This document shows positions 50,642 through 60,393 of a DNA stretch of 64,000 bases, piece by piece (positions within the stretch are counted from its first letter, which is position 1; each line of letters starts with the position of its first letter). Source of the DNA: Acanthochlamys bracteata (Eukaryota > Streptophyta > Magnoliopsida > Pandanales > Velloziaceae); the NCBI GenBank assembly GCA_019914995.1, contig CM034126.1, forward strand, positions 13,955,001 to 14,019,000. Reading direction: 5' to 3'. The notes below the pieces were generated by a model. The model was not told where the DNA came from, did no database searches, and saw nothing but the letters and a program-made list of their open reading frames with translations. Made by a program: the position numbers and the translations under genes.

Positions 50642-50759
50642 TGACGAATTTAAAATTTTTTTCAAAATTAATTAGCGATGAGAAGAATGAGTCCAAATTT
50701 TTATAAATATCATTTCAAAATCATTGATAAGTAATATTAGACTAAATTTTTTTTTAACA
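50642..50759 (-). mobile_element. TRIM, 3' long terminal repeat
   Basis: Read on the minus strand it begins TGTTAAAA and ends CGTCA, giving the TG...CA termini of LTRs. It is 118 bp, the same length as the partner at 51025-51142, and aligns to it along its whole length with scattered substitutions. A purine-rich tract (GGAGGGTAGA on the minus strand) abuts it at 50760-50769. Confidence 0.8.
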
Positions 50760-51010
50760 TCTACCCTCCAGCATAGTATTTTTTTTAAATTGAACTGATG
50801 CGGGCTATTTGTTCTGTAATAAATTAAATAAAGCGGACAACCTACACTGAAATAAAATGGACTATTTGTCTTACAATATAGCGGACAATTATTCTTTTAA
50901 ATGAAATGGGCTAATTTTGTCCTGAAATAAAGCGGACTATGATGACCCTGAATAGATATGGATAATAAAGTTAAATTTAGCTCACATCTTGTACCGATCA
51001 GACCTAACTC

Positions 51011-51022
51011 GCTCTGATACCA
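51011..51022 (-). other. Primer-binding site for initiator Met tRNA
   Basis: The minus strand reads TGGTATCAGAGC, the exact complement of the 3' end of plant initiator Met tRNA used to prime many Copia and TRIM elements. It lies two bases inside the 5' LTR, the canonical position. Confidence 0.9.
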
Positions 51023-51024
51023 TA

Positions 51025-51142
51025 TGACGAATTTAGAATTCTTCACAAAATTAATTGGCGATGAGAAGAGGGAGGCCAAATCTTTATAAATATTATTTCA
51101 GGATCATTGATAAGTAATGTGAGACTAAATATTTCTTTAACA
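51025..51142 (-). mobile_element. TRIM, 5' long terminal repeat
   Basis: This 118-bp repeat runs from TGTTAAAG to CGTCA on the minus strand and is followed after two bases by the primer-binding site. It differs from its partner LTR at many positions by eye, so the insertion is old. Confidence 0.8.
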
Positions 51143-52519
51143 CTCGCCCTCCGGCAGAATCTTTTTTTTAAAAACGACTAAATATTATAATAAAATCCAA
51201 AATTAGTCATGTGATATGCTCAGTGAAGAGCGCATAAAGAATTGACACTCACAGAATGTTCTACAATTACATTACAAAGAGATCTGATAGGATAGAAATT
51301 CCATCATAATATGCAACAAATTTGATTAGAACTTCATAACCATATGCGTCCGAGGAGCAAAGTAACATCAAGCGGAAGGGAAGTAACAAACTCTTGTCAG
51401 CATGTCGGTCTTTATTTAGTACCCTAAATTTGATTTTTGTTTTCTCTTCCGTGCTTTCCTCTCCTCCTTGTGATTCTCTATAGAGACTTGTCCTACTTGG
51501 AAAAGTTGATCTTGTCCACCGAATGAGGTTTCAAAATTGTATACTTATTTTGCTCGTCAGAATCAGCAAGCGATTTTGCCTTTTTGCATGTTTCCAGATA
51601 ACTAAAAGTAGTGACAATTTGCAGTTTTCCACTGGACGTTCAAATTAAATTGACGATACGACATGGTATAAACAATAAAAGATAATGCCTCCGAAAATAA
51701 GCCACGGATGCTTTCTTCGACAGTCTTTGGATCTGCTCCCTGAAGCATATTTTCTGCATGTGATACAGAATTTCTAACGAAATTAATATATGATCACACG
51801 CTGTGATAGTCATACATATGTTTTCTATCATATGGGATCATCTTCAAATATTCATTCAAAAGCCACCTTCTTTGATAAGTAGCAAAAATATTTGAATATT
51901 CCCCTCCATTCATATGGTTTATCAAGATATTCTTGATATGACGCCGTGTAATGTGATGATTTAGATTTGTTTTGGCCCAACAAAACCAATTAGTCCTTTC
52001 ATAAGGACTCTAGAACAGAGGATGGCATCTATACAAGTTCCTATGATTAGATGTCTTTAGACGATTGACGAAATATTTGACATAAAGAAGTCCTCTCCAA
52101 TCATTATCTTCTTCAAGTTTCACTTCCAACTTAGCAATCATTTTATCTATTACTTGCGCGATGTCCAAAAAATCATCAGTTTTGTCCTTGTTTCCATGCT
52201 TGATATAAAAAATATAATATATTTTCAGCAAAAATTTTTTTTTATACTAGAAAACGAAATAAGAGCGTTTTAAATCATGTCCCAGATGTGGCCATCCTCT
52301 AGCATTCATCTCAAAAGCGCCTTACATCATATCCCAGCTGTAGAGGCATGGTTGGTTGCCGAATATCATAACAGTTATCTATTAATTGCCGAGCAATCAA
52401 AATCTCGTGCAGTCGCTCCTACTTCCTGGATCTGAAAGAGTTTTAAATCAAAACAAAAAGCAAAAAGCAAAAATTAAAAAAATAAGAAATAAAGCATGCA
52501 TTGAGAAGATACAAAAATT

Positions 52520-53123
52520 GGCCAACCTTTTAAGAATTAGCATATCTCATTTATAAGTACATATATATTTCAGCATCCAATCAATATAGGACTATTAAGA
52601 GGCGTGAGCTATAGTTCACTTGACCCAATCCAAAGCGAGTTGCTGGCCTACCTCCAAATTAGGAAGCCTGTTTTTTATTTGGGTACCCTTCCAGACCCAT
52701 ACGCTACTAACCTAAACTTAGCGTAACTTGGAGGCCCAATAATTTCCCCCTAACAATACGTCGGATGGCTTCACTCTATCGGATTCTGATACTAATTATA
52801 GTATCAGATCCCCATACTAAAAAAATTGGTCAACTTTTTATGGATTAGCATCCCCCACTTATAAATAATATCCATTTGAGCACCCAACTAATATAGAACT
52901 ATGAAAAAGTGTGGAGTGTTAAGCACACAAAGTCAGAGTCTATTTGGTCCAATACAAGACGAGTTGTTGGTTCATCTCTAAGTTAACTAGTTCGTTTTTT
53001 ATTTGGATATTATTTCAGACCCTTACGCTACTAATCTGATCCTAGTCTATCAAGTTAGTCCGTCTTTTATTCGGGCAAATCAAATCTTATACGCTACTAA
53101 TTAAAACCTAGCAAGGTCCAACA
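52520..53123. repeat. LTR-like dispersed repeat, copy 3
   Basis: Two direct-repeat blocks, about 52520-52755 and 52838-53123, share TTATAA(G/A)TA...AT, GAGC/CAGC ACCCAA-type openings, TTGGTCCAAT-like phrases, GTTTTTTATTTGG and ACGCTACTAA. The centre holds a near-perfect palindrome (CTGATACTA at 52786-52794, TAGTATCAG at 52799-52807). The same family occurs at 34.6-35.2 and 36.9 kb. The LTR-centre-LTR layout suggests a second, older miniature retroelement family. Edges are approximate. Confidence 0.55.
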
Positions 53124-53801
53124 CACTTCAACCAGAGCAAAAAAAATTCTGATCAAGCTGTCACTGTGTTGTTTGTTATTCTTCGAAATCGATAAAGGGA
53201 TGCAAAACTTATTGGGGAATTAATAAAGGAAGAATGCCAAGAATGGGGAAGCTGACTGTTACATTTCAGCTTAAAGGTGATATTAAGTGGAAACTATGAA
53301 CTGCACACTGAAAACTAAATAATGATGTAAAATATGGTTTTTCTCTCTTTCCCTCATTTATTAGAGAAATGTTGTGAAAGCCACATTGTTTTTTCGGTTG
53401 CTCGGAATTTAGTTTTTAGAAATAAATTTTAAAAATTTTCCAAAAATTCAACTCAATTTTTTAACTTAGAAAGTGAGATCGAAGCAACCGCTTATTCCGT
53501 TTGATGCATTTTGCTTTTGCTTGCGTTCGTGTTTCTGAAAGTTGAGCATCAAAGTACTCCCTTGTTTATATTGGACTCAGTAGCAACTTGCTGTAATATA
53601 ATCTGATTCTATTAACAAATTGTTCTCTATTTTAATGAAGATTTGTTTTCATGCCCACTCATTGCAAGCGCATAAGCGGAAATAAAAAGCTAGTTTACCT
53701 AACATTTAATGACACTGATATGATAGCAAACAAAAGCAACACCTGCAATTCACTCGTGCTAGCAGTACTCGCTAGTTTCAAGTTTGCAAGAAAGCTCCGT
53801 G

Positions 53802-54031
53802 AGTGATTTTGGCGTTACTTTTTTAGATAATATTTTTAATTTTTAATAAAATTTTTATAATAATTTTTATAATTTATTTATATTTAAAATTATAAAATTT
53901 TATGATTTTAAAATTTTATTATTATTTATTTTTATTAATTCGTTGAATAAAAAATAAAATTTATTTTTAAAATAAATACAAATATTTTTAATTTTAAAGA
54001 AATTATTTATATAAGCAATTTCAGATAGCAA
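53802..54031. mobile_element. AT-rich MITE-like element
   Basis: The left end (GATTTTGGCGTTACTTTTTT) and the right end (ATTTATATAAGCAATTTCAG) match the degenerate terminal motif of the recurrent family. The interior is nearly pure A/T. It lies about 250 bases upstream of the TATA box of the next gene. Confidence 0.45.
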
Positions 54032-54278
54032 CCTAAATAGGTTCACACATTTCACAAATTGCTACATCTTAACAGTTCAATATATAGTGAGTATAAACAC
54101 GAGCGTAATCAAGTTGTAATGAGCTGGTTCAGAATAACAGTTGAAGACAAAAGTATTCATATCTTTTAAACAAGTTGTAAAACTTTTTATGAAGCTTTTT
54201 TTTGGGGTTCAATTTTTAATATGTAAAGTCTAGTTAGATTCTCAAGCACACTGATAAACAGAAGTTTGTAAATTTGCC

Positions 54279-54286
54279 TATAAATA
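54279..54286 (+). promoter_or_regulatory. TATA box of the At5g65660-like gene
   Basis: TATAAATA is a canonical plant TATA box. It is 277 bases upstream of the ATG, which implies a leader of roughly 245 nt if unspliced. Confidence 0.6.
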
Positions 54287-54555
54287 GGAGCAGACATTCA
54301 TACTATACCCTATTACTCATTCCTTCGTTCTTCACTACATCACATCTCAACCTATCCATCTATCAGAATTGTTCATATTGATTGCAGTTACCGTGTTACA
54401 ATTCTCGTCGCTGCAGACGCCTTCCATGATCGTGAAGTTCATCAAGCGAACAAAACTTGAAACAGCACTAGAAGAAACTTCATTAATATTCCAACTTCAT
54501 CATTCTCCACCATTAATTCTACAGTACTGCTTGCGTACGTAATCTGTTCAAATAG

Positions 54556-55246
54556 ATGGCTTCAGTTGCAATCTCGATGAATTTAGGACCGCCACATCCT
54601 GATGAAGTGATACCAGTGCATTCATCTTCTTCTAGGCCAAGTTTAGGCTTCCCTCTTGGAACTGGACTGCTTCTGGTTGTGATATTCACACTCAGTGTTG
54701 TCTTCTCTTGTTGCTATCACTGGGACAAACTGCGTTCTCTTTTCCGTTCTTCATCGGCTTCCGCAGCAGATGCTACTCTTTCTGTGAGCAACACAGATGT
54801 AACCGCTTCTGATAAGGTGGCTGTCAAGATTAAGGTATGCATACACACATATTACACACTGGCAATTTTTCTACGAAGTTTTCTAACATGTTCTTATCAT
54901 GCCTGCTCAAGTTGAACTTGTTATATAAAATTCAACTCGAGAATGAGAATGTTTGGACGAAAGTACTGTGTTTTCTCAAATTTGTTCTTTCTTTTTTGAT
55001 TGTCAGGAAAACAAACAAAAGCAAGATGAAAGCTTGCCAGTGATAATGCCTGGCGATCAGATACCAAAATTCATGGCTTGGCCATGTCCATGTCAGAGAA
55101 ACTCATCTTGTCCAATGGAAGAAGCTGATGCTCATGGTAATCAACCACAAGCCATGCCGGCAGCAACAGAGAAAGCAGCAGAAATGGTGGCAGTAGTTGT
55201 TGTTTCTGAGTCCATGTTACCTTCTCCACAATGTTCTACAACTTGA
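54556..55246 (+). CDS. Single-pass membrane protein of the At5g65660 type
   Basis: Two exons, 54556-54834 and 55007-55246, encode 172 residues; the junction (ATTAAG|GT ... GTCAG|GAAAAC) is phase 0. The N-terminal region is Pro/Ser-rich. One strong hydrophobic segment at about residues 30-52 (FPLGTGLLLVVIFTLSVVFS) is followed by the family signature CCYHWDKLRSL. The second exon carries SLPVIMPGDQIPKFMAWPCP, then a Met/Ala/Glu-rich tail. These two signatures match my memory of Arabidopsis At5g65660, labelled a hydroxyproline-rich glycoprotein family member of unknown role. The C-terminal side is probably cytosolic, judged from the basic residues after the helix. Function is unknown. Confidence 0.87.
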
Positions 55247-56504
55247 AATGATCATCGATGTATATATAATTGGTGCTTTCTGAAACAAGAATGAACAATC
55301 CATAAACGAGTAATTTTCTTTTTATTTTCCTTTGTTCGTCAATATGCATATTGATTTCCTTTTTTTTTTTTTTGTGCAAAGTTCATTAATGATTATTAAA
55401 TCAAGGATATGTTTGGTTTGATTTTTGTGAGACGCATGTCGATATGGGCTATTTGAGGCCTTTGGGCTAAGTCAATACAATTAGTTTATTTGGGTCCAAA
55501 TGGCCCATTTAGCAGAGGCCAATTTATCTTTTTAAAAGAAGAAAGAGTTCGTAGGTTGTTCAATCTGAAAGCGACAGTTTGAATGTTCGTTCTTTCTCTC
55601 GCAGTATTTTTCTTGTACTTATCTGAACAAAATTTCTCATAATAATTTGGAATCAAAAATTTGAAATCATTGGAAGAATCAAAGTGTCTTTGGAAGAAAA
55701 TTTTTGTCTCTGTTATTCTCATCGGCATTGCTACTGCTGCTGTTGCTGCTCTGCACCGAGAACTTAGAAGTCTGAATGCCGAGTGAGCATTACTGACGAT
55801 CTCGACGATGACGAAGATGTGACTTGAAGCAAAAATAACAAGAATAATATTGAAGAACTTGTAATGCCTTAAGTTGGGTTCTGCTCATCTCCTGTCACCA
55901 CCTCGCAGTGAGGGGGGAGCTATATATATCAATGCCAATGGCAGTGCCAGGTTCTCAAAAATTCAAAAGAAAATAAAATTGACAAAAAAAATTTAATGTT
56001 TGAATTTATCTTGTTTCCTAGATTAATCCAGTCCCAAAAGAGTTAGGAGGAATCTTACACAGCATAAAGAAAACATTTTTAATATGTTGTAGCTCCTGTT
56101 TTCCGCATTGAGCTATTTTGTAAAGCTTTATTTTCTATCAGTTTACTGAAGAATATTGATCTTTCATTCCATCTAAAAAAATTTCTATCAGTTTATTGAG
56201 AAGTGAAAGATTCAAGACCTAAAATTATTCACTGAAGATAACTCTTGAGTTACAGATAAACTGATAGAAAATTACCAGTCACCAATAGTTGAAGTGCTCA
56301 TTTCCATTGCAGTATTCCTTGCAGTTTTTTCTTATGCTGTTTAACATTTTTGTTTGCGTCATATCCTAGATGTTATATTACACTTTGCCAGTCGAGGATT
56401 TAAGAACTCAAATCTCAATTCCAGATTTAACATTACTATTGACTGTTGGTTCAAATGATTTCTTAAAGTTTATTCAAAGAAAAAATATTTGGTATAAGAA
56501 TTGG
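55247..56504. other. Spacer before the U1 snRNA gene, no gene recognised
   Basis: This holds the 3' flank of the small TM-protein gene. A short frame near 55640-55785 without an ATG encodes a hydrophobic stretch (VSVILIGIATAAVAAL). Two TGGGCT-type motifs lie near 55445-55470. The last 60 bases resemble the 3' flank of the other U1 copy. Confidence 0.45.
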
Positions 56505-56668
56505 GTCAGGGGCCGCGCGGACGCGAACCCCCGGCTGCCACAAATTATGACGTCCACTCACCCAACTTGGAGTGATGGTAAGCCAGCGCGCCTACTAAGT
56601 GCAATATAGGCCCCTAACCTAGGCCACAGGCCTTCTTGATCACCCGTAGACCCCGTCCAGGTAAGTAT
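56505..56668 (-). ncRNA. U1: U1 snRNA gene (copy 2)
   Basis: U1 is the RNA of the spliceosomal U1 snRNP that pairs with 5' splice sites. The 5' end ATACTTACCTGG carries the splice-site-pairing ACUUACCU. It is followed by stem-loop I with the U1-70K loop GATCAAGAAG, and an Sm site AATTTGTGG at 56538-56546. The 3' stem-loop is the GC-rich GTTCGCGTCCGCGCGGCCCC. The length is 164 nt, and it differs from copy 1 at four positions by eye. One is a change within the final hairpin (TTCGCG to TCCGCG). The snRNA promoter lies to its right on the minus strand. It is oriented head-to-head with copy 1. Functional or pseudogene status is uncertain, but the promoter is intact. Confidence 0.93.
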
Positions 56669-56693
56669 GGCTCCTCCTTCCACCAGCCTTTTA

Positions 56694-56700
56694 TTTTATA
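56694..56700 (-). promoter_or_regulatory. TATA box of U1 copy 2
   Basis: TATAAAA on the minus strand starts 32 bases before the first base of the RNA and 34 bases from the upstream sequence element. The same spacing is found in copy 1. Confidence 0.85.
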
Positions 56701-56734
56701 CAAACTTTCAACATGCTACAGCCCTTCTGCTTAT

Positions 56735-56745
56735 CGATGTGGGAC
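56735..56745 (-). promoter_or_regulatory. Upstream sequence element (USE) of U1 copy 2
   Basis: The minus strand reads GTCCCACATCG, a perfect match to the plant snRNA USE (RTCCCACATCG). The 34-base gap to the TATA box is the wide spacing that specifies RNA polymerase II rather than III. Confidence 0.9.
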
Positions 56746-57454
56746 TAAAACAAATTCTGCATATGTTTGTTTCTTCCTTGGATGGGCTTGGTGGGCCGGG
56801 AAGATGGGCTTCGTAGAGCTCCCTGTCTCTCGTTTCTTTGGGTTTAGAGGTAAATAAGAAATAGAATGTACCTCCTTAGGATGGATGTCCAAATATTAAC
56901 TAGCCATATTTTCAAATAAAGGGATATTAGCATGCGACACCTTTGAAAATTTGGGATTGAGGAAATTAGCCCTCTATTTATAGAGTTACAAGAAAACGCA
57001 GTGGCGTTCCTGATAAGACTCCACTAGTGACTGACATGTATATAATAGCCAGATACAATAATATAAAGAAATTTTATTATTTTACATTATATTGTTATAT
57101 TAATATAATAAGACGAGACGTTATTTCAAACCCATGTGATGCTTATGTGATAAGAAATTCACTAGCAGTGCATGATGTGATGTTGATGTGATGTATATAT
57201 TTTTTTTCTATTTTAAAAAATTTTCACTATTCCAATATAAAATATCTTTTTATGCTTATGCAATACATAAAATGAACAAAATTTTGTCGAAAGAAATAAT
57301 AAGGTTCTGCAAATTTCAAAATTTTGTGTTATTCCAATGCAGTTTTATTACAAGTATTTAAATTTTATAATGGTGACATAATAGTACATCATCAAGATCT
57401 TTTTTGTGCAAATTAATCTGTTTCTATTCAGAAATTTCAATAATCAATATAATC

Positions 57455-57492
57455 TTTCTTTGTGGATCCCTTAGAATGGATCCACAAAGAAA
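57455..57492. repeat. Perfect inverted repeat (15-bp arms, 8-base loop)
   Basis: TTTCTTTGTGGATCC at 57455-57469 is followed after eight bases by its exact complement at 57478-57492. It would fold into a stable hairpin in DNA or RNA. It is not followed by a T-run and has no obvious gene attached. Confidence 0.9.
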
Positions 57493-59420
57493 CCTCTTCA
57501 GAATCTTTAGAAAAAAAGAAGAAGAAAGAGAAGTATTACCCACATACAAATGACATACATCAAGAGCTGGTTCTTTAATGATATTCTTCAATAAAGCTGT
57601 TGCAGAAAAGTGTTTGCAAGAAAGTTTATATTTAAATACGAGAGTAATTATATTTGATTCGATGAAACATAATCACAGAATGAGTGTAAATGCATGTGTA
57701 TAAGACCAATCCTAAAAATCTTAGGAAGAATCACAATAAAAATTTAAGCTGTAATATTGTCACCGTCATTAATAAAAACTTTAAAGATATAATTCAAAGT
57801 TGGACGTTTGATAGATGGTGAGACTAGAACTTAAATAGCTTCAAAGGAAAACTTACTAACCCACAAGTTCTGCAAAACTCTCATAAAGGCACAATCTACT
57901 ACCCTATACATTACAGGATCGTTGCTTTATGGTATGTTTAGATATATGAATAAGAAATAAGAATAAAAAGACGGATAGAAAAAAGTAACTATTTAATCTT
58001 ACGCTATTTGAATATATATAATAATAGTAACAAATTAATTATATTTGGATAGATAGATAAATGAACGAGTAATGATAGTAAAGTTTTTATAAAAAACTCA
58101 AATATATTTTTTATTTATATTAATCAAACTTTTATTAATATAACTTTAACTAATTATTTAATATAATTTTAAATAAACTTTATTAATAAAATTTTTAGAT
58201 TATTTTTTTGTATTAATCAAATTTCATATTAGTATTATATATATTTAATAAAATTAAATGAATTTTTAAATATAAAAAATAAATTTTATTATTTTCTCTA
58301 TCAATTAAAATTAAATAAATATAATATTATAAATTATTATAATAAAAATAACATGTGCTAATTAAAAATAGTAAATTAAAAATAAATTCAAAATAAAAAG
58401 ACAAAAGAGAAAATAAATTTGTTTACCTTCTTATTATCATGTGTACCAACGGATTTGGTGAGTACACATATAATTATCAAATAGTGGGAAGGATGGATAA
58501 CTGCTTTCATTCCTTCTCTTTAATGATGTTACCAAATTTGGATAAAAATAAAAAAATGTGTTATCTTCACAATCACTCTCCATGTTTATCTATAATCCAA
58601 ACATACCATTAACAAAATTATAAAAGGTATGTCCATTGCTAATAAGATAGTCTCTTCTTGTGATCACATTTTATGAAGCACAGAATGATATAAGCGCAAC
58701 TTAGTACTTACTGCAATGTGAAACCCTGATTCTTATATTGTCTTTGATATTTTTGGCCTCTGGTTATCAAAATCACGATTTTAATATTAAAATTTTACAA
58801 TTTTATGATTTCACTTCACCAAAATGATATCAATTTCAAGTGAAATTTTTTTTTAGTAAACTCCCACTTGAATTCCTATTTAAATCTTAAAATCCGTAAA
58901 ATTTTGATTCTTTTTACCATTTTATATGATTTTACTTTTGAAGAAAATTTTATAACTACCTAAATTTGAGGGAGTTTTTTATAAAATTTTAGAGAGTCTT
59001 TTATAAAATTAAAAATTTTTTTCTCAAAAAGTATTACTTTGAGAAATTTTCTATAAATATAGAGTGGTTTTTTTATAAAATTTAAAAGAATTTTATTTTT
59101 TTATGCACTAACTTCTTTTTAAATTAAAATTTTTTAAAAGAAGATCCTTAATAGTATTAAAAATATTATTTATAAAATTTATCAGTATGTAAAATTTTAC
59201 GATCTTATTTTAAAGTTTCAATTTTATAATTCTACTCAAGAGAAATGATCCTAACTAAAATTCTGATTTTGACAACCTTGTTTTATGCCTGACAGCAAAA
59301 GAAATATAAATTGACAAAATTTTTCAAGAATTAATTAAATAAGAATTGTTGGTCTATACAAACCTTGTTCCTAAGCCGTAAAGTCTATTTGGTCAACGAT
59401 TCATTCAAAGATTTTTTGAA

Positions 59421-59680
59421 GAGCGTTTGGGATTGCTTATGAATTAGAACTTTTCTGAAAAGAAAAATATTTTTATTTTTTTTGAAAAACGAGTTCTATT
59501 TTTTTTACTTTCAAAAAAATAATAAAAATATGCAATAAAAAGATCTCACTACGGAGAATTTTTCTATATATTTTAAACTTTTTAAATAAATTTTCTAAAT
59601 ACTTATAAAATATATATTGAAAAATATAAAATAAGTAAAAGTTAAAAAATAGCGTTTGGAATTGCATTCCAAACGCACTC
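59421..59680. mobile_element. MITE-like element with GCGTTTGG terminal inverted repeats (copy A)
   Basis: The left end is GAGCGTTTGGGATTGCTTAT and the right end GCATTCCAAACGCACTC. The interior shares a long block (ATAATAAAAATATGCAATAA, then AGATCTCACT) with copy B, 215 bases further right. It has no coding capacity. A TIR beginning GCGTTTGG and the 260-bp size suit a hAT-like non-autonomous element, but the superfamily is not proven. Confidence 0.75.
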
Positions 59681-59895
59681 TGAATCTACTCTACTGAACG
59701 GCTCCGGACACCATCTTTGCCACCTAATTAAATCAATTGAAGACCAAAGAAGTAAACATAACCAACTCAATCTATAACCAATCAATTTTTTAAAAATAAA
59801 TTTTATAAAATATTATAAAAATTTTATTAGAAATAAAAAATAAAAAATTAATAAGTAACTTTTTTGGAAAACGCTCCCTCACGCGCCCCTTAGGT

Positions 59896-60156
59896 GGGGG
59901 GCGTTTGGGATTGCTTATAAAATGGAGCTTTTGTGAAATGAAAAATATTTTTATCCTTTTTAAAAAATAAGCTTTATTTTTTTTACTTCTAAAAAAATAA
60001 TAAAAATATGCAATAAAAAGATCTCACTCCGTAGAATTTTTCTACACTTTCTAAATTTTTAAATAAATTTTTAATATATTAATAAAATATGTATTAAAAA
60101 ATGTGAAATGAAGAATTGAAAAGTTGGGTTAGGGGAAAGCAAAGCCAAACACCCCC
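59896..60156. mobile_element. MITE-like element with GGGGGCGTTTGG terminal inverted repeats (copy B)
   Basis: The left end is GGGGGCGTTTGGGATTGC and the right end GCAAAGCCAAACACCCCC, inverted with few mismatches. This is the clearest copy of the family. The interior is clearly homologous to copy A. It ends about 160 bases before the U1 upstream sequence element. Confidence 0.8.
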
Positions 60157-60316
60157 GTGTTCTTCTAACTCATAACGCTCACGTTCCTGAATCAGAGATT
60201 GGATCTCAGTAACGAGTGATACCTGGGGCCTCCACCAAGGCCCATATGCTGCTTTCTTTGGACTAAGGCTCATATTGTATTAGTAAGCAAAACAACCATC
60301 TACAGAATTTGTTTTA

Positions 60317-60327
60317 GTCCCACATCG
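60317..60327 (+). promoter_or_regulatory. Upstream sequence element (USE) of U1 copy 1
   Basis: GTCCCACATCG is a perfect plant snRNA USE, 34 bases upstream of the TATA box, the polymerase II spacing. Confidence 0.92.
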
Positions 60328-60361
60328 ATAAACAGAGGGGTTGTAGCATGTTGAAAGTTTG

Positions 60362-60368
60362 TATAAAA
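60362..60368 (+). promoter_or_regulatory. TATA box of U1 copy 1
   Basis: TATAAAA starts 32 bases before the RNA start at 60394. Confidence 0.87.
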
Positions 60369-60393
60369 AAAGAGGCTGGTGCGAAGAGGAACC

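Larger units (their letters stand above)
50642..51142 (-). mobile_element. Terminal-repeat retrotransposon in miniature (TRIM)
   Basis: This is a 501-bp element read on the minus strand: 118-bp LTR, primer-binding site, 265-bp internal region, polypurine tract, 118-bp LTR. The internal region has no reading frame. It is made largely of about five imperfect 26-base units built around AATAAAGCGGAC (50818-50950). Such non-coding elements depend on enzymes from full retrotransposons. The sequence just beyond the right LTR (51143-51170) again resembles the polypurine-tract end of the internal region, so the element was probably once part of a tandem array. Confidence 0.8.
48992..54555. other. Repeat-rich spacer between RMA and the small TM-protein gene
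   Basis: This contains the RMA 3' flank, a short ACAAC/GCAAC microsatellite near 50,405-50,440, a TRIM (50642-51142), an LTR-like repeat (52520-53123) and a MITE-like element (53802-54031). Fragmentary frames on the minus strand at 51.6-52.2 kb have no recognised similarity. The last 300 bases are the promoter and leader of the next gene. Confidence 0.55.
56746..60316. other. Spacer between the two U1 promoters
   Basis: Very A/T-rich, especially 57.9-59.3 kb. It holds a perfect 15-bp hairpin (57455-57492) and two adjacent copies of a MITE-like element (59421-59680 and 59896-60156). No protein gene was recognised. Confidence 0.55.

Noticed and set aside
51640-52231. Two minus-strand frames (63 and 73 residues) resembling a broken gene, perhaps a Copia gag remnant
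   Set aside because: No zinc knuckle, protease or reverse-transcriptase motif is visible, and the frames have no splice logic. The evidence is too weak to call.
54837-55043. 68-residue plus-strand frame overlapping the At5g65660-like intron
   Set aside because: It lies mostly in the intron and in another frame than the conserved exons.
55640-55785. Short plus-strand frame with a hydrophobic stretch (VSVILIGIATAAVAAL)
   Set aside because: There is no ATG, no upstream exon that I can attach, and no known family. It may be chance.
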